Assembly (NCBI RefSeq): GCF_010672525.1
Contig: NZ_JAAHGH010000023.1
Location: forward strand, 25,208 to 89,207
From: Okeania sp. SIO2B3
GTDB lineage: Bacteria; Cyanobacteriota; Cyanobacteriia; Cyanobacteriales; Microcoleaceae
DNA: 64,000 bases
Reading direction: 5' to 3'
Under the pieces are notes generated by a model that ran no database searches, had not been told where the DNA came from, and saw only the letters and a list, made by a program, of their open reading frames with translations. Each line of letters begins with the position of its first letter. Position 1 is the first letter of the stretch. Below are positions 56,832 to 64,000 of the stretch, one piece after another. The position numbers and the translations under genes were made by a program.

Positions 56832-57529
56832 TTAAGATTTAAAGTCTCTTATATCAAATCTCACCCATTATTGCTACATCTCCTTGAGAGTAGGGAGTAG
56901 GGAGTAGGCAGTAGGCAGTAGGGTTCAAAGAAATAATACCATTTCTCAAAAACTTTTCTACACTTTGTTGAGCAGGGGACTCACCCCTCGCCCCTCCCCC
57001 GACCGTGGAGGGGAAATAGGGGAGTGGGGGAGTAGGGGAGTAGACCCACCCCTAGCCCCTCCCCCGACCGTGGAGGGGAAGTAAACATAAGAATAATTAA
57101 CATTAACACAAGCTGAAATTAGCATGCAAAGTGATTTTTCTTGTACCTATCAGTTGACAATTGAAGTATTGCCCAAGTATAGCAATAATGCATGGGAATT
57201 GGTATAAGATATTTTGATTTAATACCGATAATCGTGACAAACATTCCTGAACCATTATTATTACTTAATAACTGAAGTTTTAATGAAGTATAGAATTATT
57301 TTTGGGAATTGGTATTATTCACAGAATAAATAAAAATAATTTTCGCTAATCCTCTTATTTTCAGGGGAGGTAATTATTAATTGTTAATTATGAATTTTTG
57401 AAAGTATTGATACCAATTAATATAGTAAATCTTCATCTTAATCTTCGTTCCCTCAAACTCCAGATACAACTTTGTACCTAATCAAGTTACAAACTACTGT
57501 AAGATAATGAAATTATCATCAATCAAACT
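56832..57529. other. 698-bp gap with repeat elements
   Basis: No gene. It begins with (GGGAGTA)n and (GGCAGTA)n, then holds ATACCA-family copy B (56936-57205). A partial further copy ends ATTTTTGGGAATTGGTAT near 57314. GGGGAGGTAATTATTAATTG at about 57363 belongs to another dispersed family also near 20330 and 61290. Confidence 0.65.
56936..57205. mobile_element. MITE-like element, ATACCA family, copy B
   Basis: It begins ATACCATTTCTCAAAAAC and ends GCATGGGAATTGGTAT. Inside are two CCCACCCCTAGCCCCTCCC-type blocks and the conserved segment with AGAATAATTAACATTAA and AGCATGCAAAGTGA. Confidence 0.7.
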
Positions 57530-58135
57530 ATGAATACCAATATTAATTCTCAATATATAAATCTGGAAAACGCTCGGATTCATTATCTTGAAACAGGCCC
57601 AACAAATTCAGTTAGTGTACTTTTGTTACATGGGGCAAGTTTTAGCGCTCAGACATGGCAAGAAATTGGGACTCTTGAACTTTTAGCTATGACAGGTTAT
57701 CGAGCAGTTGCTGTAGATATTCCCGGGTATGGTCGTTCTAAAAGAACATCAGTTTCTAGCTTAAGTTTTTTACTAGAATTATTAAATATTTTAAAATTAA
57801 ATTTTCCAGTTTTAGTATCTCCTTCTATGAGTGGAAGTTATAGCTTACCTTTTGTCATTAATCATAGAGATAAATTAGCAGGTTTTGTAGCAGTTGCAAC
57901 CGTCGGAATTCAACGTTTTCAGAATCAATTAGAAGGTATTAAATTACCCACATTAGCTATTTGGGGAAGTAACGATCGTATCGTACCTTTAGCACAAGCA
58001 GATCTGTTAGTAAAACTAATGCCAAATTCTCAAAAAGTTATTTTAACTGATGCTGGTCATGCTTGTTATATGAAAGAAACGGAAGTATTTCACAAACATT
58101 TGATTAAATTTATTGAAAGTTGTAGAAGTGAGTAA
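57530..58135 (+). CDS. Alpha/beta hydrolase, ABHD14/CIB-like
   Basis: The 201-residue protein shows VLLLHGASFSAQTWQEIGTL (oxyanion region), AVDIPGYGRSKRT, the nucleophile loop SPSMSGSYSLPF, IWGSNDRIVPL for the acid residue, and DAGHACYMKE with the catalytic histidine. The length and the HGxxFSxxTW and PSMSG forms resemble ABHD14/CIB-type hydrolases. The substrate is unknown. It is separate from both flanking genes. Confidence 0.85.
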   Translation: MNTNINSQYINLENARIHYLETGPTNSVSVLLLHGASFSAQTWQEIGTLELLAMTGYRAVAVDIPGYGRSKRTSVSSLSFLLELLNILKLNFPVLVSPSMSGSYSLPFVINHRDKLAGFVAVATVGIQRFQNQLEGIKLPTLAIWGSNDRIVPLAQADLLVKLMPNSQKVILTDAGHACYMKETEVFHKHLIKFIESCRSE

Positions 58136-58294
58136 TATGATGTCCGGTTGAATATTTATAAATAAACGATGGAGTCCTCAGGAGTCATATCAAATCTGTT
58201 TTATTCGGTATAAAAATATTCTCCATCTTCACCATTACCAAATATTTATAAATTTCTTCCCTCCTGACTCCTGAGGACTGACTTCTGACTCCTT

Positions 58295-60136
58295 TTAAGG
58301 ATGAATACTACCATCCGGCATGATTGCACCTTTGAGGTCAGTATCTCGAATATTTGCAGTATCCAGTTTAGCACCGCTAAGGTTGACCCCACGAAGATTA
58401 GCACCTCGTAAATAAGCTTTGCTGAGATTAGCATTCGTAAGATTAGCACCCCGTAAGTCTGCACCTTCCAGAGAAGCTTCCCTAAGATTAGCATTCTTCA
58501 AATAAGCACCCAGTAGATTAGCATTTTCCAGATTACTACCTTCGAGATTAGCACTTTCGAGATCGGCATTTTCTAAATTCACACTGCGATAACCATGACC
58601 TTTATATCCTGCGAGTACAGCATCTTTAAGATTAGCCTGTTTTAACTTAGCACCCTTGAGGTTAACACCATCTAACTTGGCATTCTTCAAATTTGCATTT
58701 TCGAGATCGGCATTCTCTAACTCAGCACTAAATAAATTTGCTCCCAAAAGATTAGCATTTTTCAGGTTAGCGTTTTCTAGCTTGGCATAACCAAGGTTAG
58801 CTCCCCACAAATTAGTATCTCGAAGATTTGCTTGAGTCAAGTTCACATTCCACAGATTAGCATATCCGAGATTAGCACTCCAGAGGTTGGCAGACTGTAA
58901 ATTTGCGTATTTGAGTTTAGCACCTCTTAAGTCAGCATTTGATAAGTTAGCAGATGAAAGGTTAATACCTCCCAAACTTGCTTTCCATAGATCGGCGTCT
59001 TCAAGGTTAGTATTATTGAGATCGGCACCTTCTAGACTAGCATCTTTGAGGTTGACATCTTTCAAGTTTGCATAAGCTAAATTAACATTGTTTAACTCAC
59101 ACCGAGGACACTGACCTGTTTGCAATAAAACTTGCTGCAAATGCTGCTTTCTTGCATTAGAACGAGATATTTCTTGCTCTATCCGAGAATTTAACCATTT
59201 ATTTTCACCCCAGGTTGTTAGTGCTGCTATGGTGCTAGCAAATGCGAGCAAACACAAACTAATTGTTGCTACCCCAGTAAATATTTTTGTAGTTTTTTTC
59301 CTGCCAAATTGCATTGCTTCAGTTTTCATATCTCCTGCATTTTCAATATCTTTCAGCATTTGGAGAGCAATCTCAGCATTGGGGAAGCGATATGTTAAAT
59401 TTGGCTCCAGCATTTTTTCTAGCCAATTAACAAATGCTGGTTCTAGTTTTGGCACCAATTTTTTAAAATTAATTCGATAGCTATCATCAATTAGTTTGCC
59501 TATTTCTCTGGATTTTGTATTAGTTAATAAACAGATTAAAGTTGCACCTAAACTGTACAAATCTGATGCTTTTGTGAGTTCTCTATTGAACAATTGTTCT
59601 GGTGGCATAAACCCTAAAGTGCCTTTGACTGCACTACTAACCGCTACATTACCATCCCCACTGCGAGCAAATCCAAAATCTACTAGGTAAACTTTTAGTT
59701 GAGTAACGTTGCGTTCAACTAAGATATTTTCTGGTTTAATATCCCGATGAATAATTGGTGGTATTTGCTGTTGTAGGTAAACTAAAACTTCTAATACTGC
59801 TTGAGCAATTTGTTTAATTTCTGCTACTGTCCAATGCTGTGTTTGGGCAAGGGAGGGAGCATTTTTGTACTCTTGTACTAAGCAAAAGCCATTTTCTGTT
59901 TCAAATGAATCTAGATAACGCGGAATACTAGAATGATTTAGTTGTTGCAGTAGTTCAATTTCTCGATGATAACTATCATATTCTGCCCAATTGGCAAATT
60001 GATATTGTTTAGTTACAACAGGTGTTTTTGTCGTAGTATCAGTTGACAAATAAGTAATGCGACCCCCATTTGGATTACAACCTAGTTCTTGTTGAACTTG
60101 ATAACGTTGGTTAAAAAACTCTGGTAGATTCGTCAT
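58295..60136 (-). CDS. Membrane-anchored Ser/Thr protein kinase with pentapeptide repeats
   Basis: Residues 12-270 form a Hanks-type kinase: a loose glycine loop (LGCNPNGG), Lys43 in VVTKQYQF, Glu59, catalytic HRDIKPENILV with Asp132, LVDFGFARS with Asp153, and APE-like MPPEQL. One membrane helix follows at about 283-308 (IFTGVATISLCLLAFASTIA). Residues 350-605 are A(D/N)LxX pentapeptide repeats (for example LKDASLEGADLNNTNLEDA), which fold as a right-handed beta-helix, here on the far side of the membrane. This matches the SpkB-like architecture in cyanobacteria. The target and signal are unknown. Confidence 0.92.
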   Translation of the reverse strand: MTNLPEFFNQRYQVQQELGCNPNGGRITYLSTDTTTKTPVVTKQYQFANWAEYDSYHREIELLQQLNHSSIPRYLDSFETENGFCLVQEYKNAPSLAQTQHWTVAEIKQIAQAVLEVLVYLQQQIPPIIHRDIKPENILVERNVTQLKVYLVDFGFARSGDGNVAVSSAVKGTLGFMPPEQLFNRELTKASDLYSLGATLICLLTNTKSREIGKLIDDSYRINFKKLVPKLEPAFVNWLEKMLEPNLTYRFPNAEIALQMLKDIENAGDMKTEAMQFGRKKTTKIFTGVATISLCLLAFASTIAALTTWGENKWLNSRIEQEISRSNARKQHLQQVLLQTGQCPRCELNNVNLAYANLKDVNLKDASLEGADLNNTNLEDADLWKASLGGINLSSANLSNADLRGAKLKYANLQSANLWSANLGYANLWNVNLTQANLRDTNLWGANLGYAKLENANLKNANLLGANLFSAELENADLENANLKNAKLDGVNLKGAKLKQANLKDAVLAGYKGHGYRSVNLENADLESANLEGSNLENANLLGAYLKNANLREASLEGADLRGANLTNANLSKAYLRGANLRGVNLSGAKLDTANIRDTDLKGAIMPDGSIHP

Positions 60137-60574
60137 AATTAGTAATTTTGTTAGACCTTTGATACATTGGACAGAAAATTGAACCTTAAATATTGTAGCT
60201 TTGAATTAGTAGTTATAACAGAAGCAAGAAGGAATAAAAAAGAAGGAAGAAGGAAAAATCTTGCGTTGTCTGAGTTTTAAGGCAGAAGAAAGAACCAAGA
60301 ATAAAGAAGGAAGAAGGAAAAAATTGGCGTGTCTGAGTTTTAAGCTTTTTATCTATCCTAACCTTTTTAATATTATACCAATCACCAAAAATAATGCTAT
60401 ACTTCATTAGAACTTCAGTTATTAGGTAATTAACTTATATCGAATAACTTTTTTACTACTTTGAGGTAAGTTAATGTTAATTATTCTGATGTTTAATTTT
60501 CTCTGTAGGGATGTTGCATGCAACCTCCCTACCAGTTCCCATAGTTTTGATATTAATTCCCAAAAATTTACTTT
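60137..60574. repeat. Polypurine tracts and partial ATACCA-family element
   Basis: No gene. (GAAGGAA)n tracts (about 60222-60255 and 60296-60325) each precede GTCTGAGTTTTAAG. ATACCAATCACCAAAAA at 60375 begins a partial ATACCA-type element, which goes on to TTAATTATTCTGATGTTTAA. GGGATGTTGCATGCAACC (60508-60525) has a palindromic core. Confidence 0.6.
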
Positions 60575-61315
60575 ATGTCAAAAGTTAAATTAGTAGTCTT
60601 TGATATGGCAGGTACTACTGTCAAAGATCAAAATGAAGTCCAAAATTGTTTTTTAGAAGCTGCTGCAACTACAGGACTTGATGCAAAAGCAGAACGGGTA
60701 AATTCAATGATGGGATGGTCAAAAAAAATAGTGTTTGAAACACTTTGGCAAGCACAAATAGGTCAAGAACATCCTGATTATTCCACTAAAGTTGAAACTT
60801 CTTTTACTAAATTCAAAGAAATTCTGGAAAATCACTATAAAACTCAGCTTGTGGAACCAACAAACGGGTGTTTAGAAATTTTTACTTGGTTGCGAACGCA
60901 AAATATAAAAATTGCTTTAACAACTGGATTTTATCGAGAAGTAACTAACATTATCTTACACCGTTTAGGATGGGATAAAAATTTGAATGGCGATTATATT
61001 GGAGACAACAAATCAATTATTCAAGCCTCTATTACTCCCACAGAAATTTATAATAATGAAGGTCGTCCCAAACCTTACATGATTCAAAAAGCAATGTATA
61101 AACTAGGAATAAAAGACTCACAAACTGTGATAAAAATTGGGGATACTCCTTCTGACTTAGAAGCAGGAATTAATGCTAACTGTTTATATACTTTTGGTGT
61201 GACAAATGGTACTCACACAAAAGAACAATTAGCACAATACCGCAATGATGGATTACTCAACTCACTCTTAGAATTAAAAGTACAAAATGTTCAACAATTA
61301 ATAATTAATAATTAA
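60575..61315 (+). CDS. Phosphonatase-like HAD hydrolase
   Basis: The 246-residue protein has HAD motif I VFDMAGTTVKD (the nucleophile Asp followed by AGTTV, which is typical of phosphonoacetaldehyde hydrolase-like proteins), motif II TTGF, and the PxPYMIQKAM/IKIGDTPSDLEAG motifs III and IV. The MAGTT start, where most HAD enzymes have D..GT, is the mark of the PhnX-like family. Since no lysine at the PhnX Schiff-base site is obvious, it may cleave an alternative phosphonate. The next gene, a DAO-type FAD oxidoreductase, is frequently its neighbour, and together they suggest 2-aminoethylphosphonate-type catabolism. Confidence 0.82.
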   Translation: MSKVKLVVFDMAGTTVKDQNEVQNCFLEAAATTGLDAKAERVNSMMGWSKKIVFETLWQAQIGQEHPDYSTKVETSFTKFKEILENHYKTQLVEPTNGCLEIFTWLRTQNIKIALTTGFYREVTNIILHRLGWDKNLNGDYIGDNKSIIQASITPTEIYNNEGRPKPYMIQKAMYKLGIKDSQTVIKIGDTPSDLEAGINANCLYTFGVTNGTHTKEQLAQYRNDGLLNSLLELKVQNVQQLIINN

Positions 61316-61361
61316 CAATTACTCTCCTTGAAAAGTGTGTCAGCCCAGTAGGGTGTGAAGC

Positions 61362-61378
61362 GCGTTAGCGTAACGCAC
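61362..61378. repeat. Palindrome GCGTTAGCGTAACGC in the phosphonate pair gap
   Basis: Part of GGGTGTGAAGCGCGTTAGCG continuing TAACGCACA, a dispersed cyanobacterial palindromic repeat, located between the phosphonatase-like and oxidoreductase genes. Confidence 0.6.
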
Positions 61379-61465
61379 AAAGCCCTATATTTATTGTCAG
61401 TGCCTAAGTCCAATTTATCTCAGTAACTTGAAAAACGCTATATTAGAATAAGTGGAAAATAAAAT

Positions 61466-62605
61466 ATGACTCAAACTCATCAAGCAGATGTTATCGTTGT
61501 CGGTGCAGGTATCGTTGGTTTAGCTCACGCTTTAGCAGTTGCTAAACGCGGTCTCAAAGTAGTAGTCTTTGAAAGAAACCCTTATGCAGTGGGAGCATCT
61601 ATTCGTAACTTTGGTATGATTTGGCCAATTGGACAACCAAAGGTCAAATTACGCGATCGCGCTCTCAAATCAAGAGAAATTTGGTTAGAAGTCGGAGCAA
61701 AAGCAGGTATTCATTTAGATCGATGTGGTTCCCTACATCTTGCCTACCGAGAAGATGAACTACAAGTAATCAAGGAATTCATAGAAACAACAACTCAACA
61801 AGAGCAAGAGACATTAGCTTTGCTCACACCCGAGCAAGTAGCAGAAAAAACTCCTGCCGTAATTACTGATGGTTTATTAGGAGCATTGTGGAGCGCAACA
61901 GAAATAATAGTTGACCCCAGAGAAGCAATCAAAAAAATACCAGGTTTCTTATCAGCAGAATACAATGTTGAGTTCAAATTCGGCACAGTCGTCACAGAAA
62001 TTTCCCATCCTTATCTGATAGCGGGTGGAGAAAAATGGCAAGCAGATCGTATTTTTGTTTGTAGTGGAACTGACTTTGAAACCTTATATCCTGATACTTT
62101 TGCCAACAGTGGAATGACGAAAGTCAAATTACAGATGATGCGAACAGTACCTCAACCTGAAAACTGGCGTGCTGGTGTAGCATTATGTGGCGGGTTAACC
62201 TTGACTCATTACACTTCCTTTGCACACTGCGCATCTTTAGCAGCACTCAAAACCAGAATTGAAACAGAAACCCCCCATTTTCCTGAGTGGGGAATTCATG
62301 TGATGATGTCACAAAATGCAGCAGGTGAGTTAATTATTGGTGATTCCCATGAATACGGTTTGAACCCAGAACCTTTCGACCGAATACAAATCAATCAATA
62401 TATATTAGATTACTTGAAAAAATTTGCTCAGGTTCCCACGTTAGAAATTGCCGAAACTTGGCATGGAATTTATGCCAAACTTCCAGGCAAGACTGAATTT
62501 ATCGCTCAACCAGAAACGGGAGTCACAATTATTAATGCTTTGAGTGGAGCAGGTATGACTTTATCCTTTGGTTTAGCAACAGAAGTAGTGGAAAAAATGC
62601 TGTAA
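61466..62605 (+). CDS. FAD-dependent oxidoreductase (DAO family, TIGR03364 type)
   Basis: The 379-residue protein starts with a Rossmann FAD-binding motif, VIVVGAGIVGLAHALAVAKRG, then VVVFERNPYAVGASIRNFGMIWPIGQP (abbreviated; the RNFGM segment follows the FAD motif). It has the GSLHLAY and C-terminal NALSGAGMTLSFGLA regions of glycine-oxidase-like DAO enzymes. Enzymes of this group accompany phosphonatase-like HAD genes and oxidise aminophosphonates. Here the two are in the same direction with 150 bp between, which includes a GCGTTAGCGTAACGC palindrome. Confidence 0.85.
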   Translation: MTQTHQADVIVVGAGIVGLAHALAVAKRGLKVVVFERNPYAVGASIRNFGMIWPIGQPKVKLRDRALKSREIWLEVGAKAGIHLDRCGSLHLAYREDELQVIKEFIETTTQQEQETLALLTPEQVAEKTPAVITDGLLGALWSATEIIVDPREAIKKIPGFLSAEYNVEFKFGTVVTEISHPYLIAGGEKWQADRIFVCSGTDFETLYPDTFANSGMTKVKLQMMRTVPQPENWRAGVALCGGLTLTHYTSFAHCASLAALKTRIETETPHFPEWGIHVMMSQNAAGELIIGDSHEYGLNPEPFDRIQINQYILDYLKKFAQVPTLEIAETWHGIYAKLPGKTEFIAQPETGVTIINALSGAGMTLSFGLATEVVEKML

Positions 62606-62938
62606 CAGGAAGAAGGAAGAAGGAAGAAGGAAGAAGGAAAAATCTGACGTTGCCTGAGTTTTAATAGCATTTATCAATAGTAATGCTATGTTTGATTACC
62701 ATCTCCCCACCCTTCCCCTCCTGGGAGGGGTCAGGGGTGGGTTGCCATCCCCCACCATCTCCCCATCTCCCCATCTCCCCATCTCCCCATCTCCCCATCT
62801 CCCCATCTCCCCATCTCCCCATTGAAACCTTTTTAACCATAAATAAGTCTTATAATAATAGTAGTTTCTTAAGTTGAAAAGACTTTGCAAATGCCTAAAA
62901 AGCTTGAGAATTCATCAACATAATGCAAAAAAAAATCA
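62606..62938. repeat. Polypurine tract, CCCTCCTGGGAGGG block and (CATCTCCCC)n tandem repeat
   Basis: No gene. It holds (GAAGGAA)n at 62608-62640, the CCCCTCCTGGGAGGGG block at about 62715-62731, and eight copies of the 9-mer CATCTCCCC at about 62756-62821. Confidence 0.85.
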
Positions 62939-64000
62939 ATGATGGCAGAAATTTTAGCACTTCAAATTGATTCTAATCAAATTAATCTTGTACCAGGATT
63001 TACCATTTCATTATTCGGCACTGTAGGAGCAACAGATAGCTTTGATTCTTATGATATTACTATCAATGAACCTCAATTATTAGAAGTTAACTTGTTCGAT
63101 ATTATCACCAGTGCTGATATCATAGTAAATGATAGTAATGGAAATCCTATTCCTGGTGGAGCAGGAAGTCAACCACTTTCTACCCCAGAGAATTTTACCA
63201 TTCCTCTCAGTCCTGGTAACTATCAAGTATTAGTGTTTCAACCACTTAATGATTTTTCTCTAGGAGGTACAAATTATCAACTTGATTTAGTCTCTATTAG
63301 TTCCAATAACCCGCCAGTAAACCCCCCCATCAACCCACCAGTAAATCCTCCCATCAACCCGCCAGTAAACCCTCCCATCAATCCACCAGTAAATCCTCCT
63401 GGTTTTACTGATAATAGTAACAATAGTATAAACACAGCCACTCCTTTAGGTAGTATATTTCCCGGAATACCCATAACTCGCTCGGCTACAATTAATGATT
63501 TTGATACAGTAGATTACTATCGCGTTACAGTTGAGCAACCCATAACTTCAGGAGTTGCCTTGCAAAATATTACTGGCAATCTTGATGTAGATGTATTAGA
63601 TAGCAATGGTAACTTAATTGCCCGCGGTAACAACCTAGGGTCATCAAATGAGGCATTTCAGTCAGGTTTATTAACCCCCGGCGAATATTTTATCAATGTC
63701 TTTCAGACTGCTCCTGGTATTACCAGTAACTATGATTTAAGCCTGTTTCCAGCAAGTGCAAATATTAATCCTCCACCACCCCCTAATCCACCAACACCCC
63801 CTAATCCACCAACACCCCCTAATCCACCAATACCCCCTAATCCACCAACACCCCCTAATCCACCAATACCACAAATTATCCGTTTCAAACAACAAAAAAA
63901 TAATAATAAAAAAATAGACAAAATAAAAAATAAAACAAAATTAGATAGTACAAAAAAATATATTTTTAATATAAAAAAAAAAAATACAAATACAACAATA
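62939..64000 (+). CDS. Secreted PPC-domain protein with proline-rich repeats (3' partial)
   Basis: From the ATG at 62939 (or 62942, MAEILALQIDSNQ) the frame stays open to the right edge. Residues 1-120 and about 165-265 are two beta-sandwich domains of the bacterial pre-peptidase C-terminal (PPC) type (NDFDTVDYYRVTVEQ; LDVDVLDSNGNLIARG). They are separated by NPPVNPPINPP repeats (near 63308-63400) and followed by PPTPPNPPTPPNP repeats (63770-63870). The last 110 bases are extremely A-rich and encode a K/N-rich tail. The protein is probably exported, as most PPC-domain proteins are. No enzymatic domain appears in this part. Confidence 0.75.
   Translation, partial: MMAEILALQIDSNQINLVPGFTISLFGTVGATDSFDSYDITINEPQLLEVNLFDIITSADIIVNDSNGNPIPGGAGSQPLSTPENFTIPLSPGNYQVLVFQPLNDFSLGGTNYQLDLVSISSNNPPVNPPINPPVNPPINPPVNPPINPPVNPPGFTDNSNNSINTATPLGSIFPGIPITRSATINDFDTVDYYRVTVEQPITSGVALQNITGNLDVDVLDSNGNLIARGNNLGSSNEAFQSGLLTPGEYFINVFQTAPGITSNYDLSLFPASANINPPPPPNPPTPPNPPTPPNPPIPPNPPTPPNPPIPQIIRFKQQKNNNKKIDKIKNKTKLDSTKKYIFNIKKKNTNTTI

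Noticed and set aside
62683..62890. Open frames of SPHLPISP or GDGEMGRW type on both strands
   Set aside because: These are translations of the 9-mer CATCTCCCC tandem repeat.

Overview
The window looks like the chromosome of an AT-rich, repeat-laden cyanobacterium. Supporting signs are scattered HIP1 octamers (GCGATCGC), a gyrB intein of the same type as the Synechocystis GyrB intein, DUF1802, Uma2-family genes, GT61/TPR proteins, an ARC6-type IMS domain and a pentapeptide-repeat Ser/Thr kinase. The very high load of simple repeats and MITE-like elements suits large filamentous Oscillatoriales-type genomes (Trichodesmium, Okeania or Moorena-like); the genus is inference only.

Layout. 1-6.1 kb: end of a hopanoid radical SAM gene (hpnJ), miaA (-), and gyrB interrupted by a 435-residue HNH intein. 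6.3-12.4 kb: three co-directional genes that may form an undescribed conflict or sensing module. They encode a nucleoside-phosphorylase-fold protein, a 1009-residue STAND-like protein with a degenerate P-loop, and a membrane protein with cadherin-like repeats and an IMS domain. The first two share a short motif of about 21 residues, at the C-terminus of one and the N-terminus of the other. 12.6-20 kb: Uma2, an RTX protein, rplY, purA (TTG start) and an adenosine-deaminase-like gene, separated by MITE-like elements and an IS200/IS605 remnant. 20-22.5 kb: a gene-free stretch of repeats including a four-copy long tandem array. 22.5-26.4 kb: a periplasmic sugar-binding lipoprotein and a hybrid histidine kinase, probably a sensor pair; the kinase is bracketed by two copies of a hairpin-forming element. 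26.9-31.5 kb: a small cysteine-rich protein, a P-loop kinase overlapping a broken HAD gene, a transketolase-like gene, and about 1 kb of palindromic repeats.

31.5-50.4 kb: a HAD phosphatase followed by a large glycan-type island. It holds a GT2 enzyme, a coiled-coil partner sharing its C-terminal module, two sulfotransferases, three TPR-GT61 proteins (one of 1846 residues), a TPR-GT2-GT4 protein, further TPR proteins and a Uma2 pseudogene. The likely output is a sulfated surface glycan or glycosylated proteins. 50.5-55 kb: a duplicated pair of RTX proteins with IS630 and tnpB debris between them. 56-64 kb: DUF1802, an ABHD14-like hydrolase, a Ser/Thr kinase with pentapeptide repeats, a phosphonatase-like HAD plus FAD amine oxidase pair (probable aminophosphonate use), and the start of a secreted proline-rich PPC-domain protein that runs off the window.

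Dispersed repeats are a main theme: (GAAGGAA)n tracts, CCCACCCCTAACCCCTCCC blocks, and at least four families with terminal inverted repeats. Some repeat tracts have entered coding sequence and are translated, most clearly in the 1846-residue protein. No tRNA, rRNA or CRISPR array was recognised.
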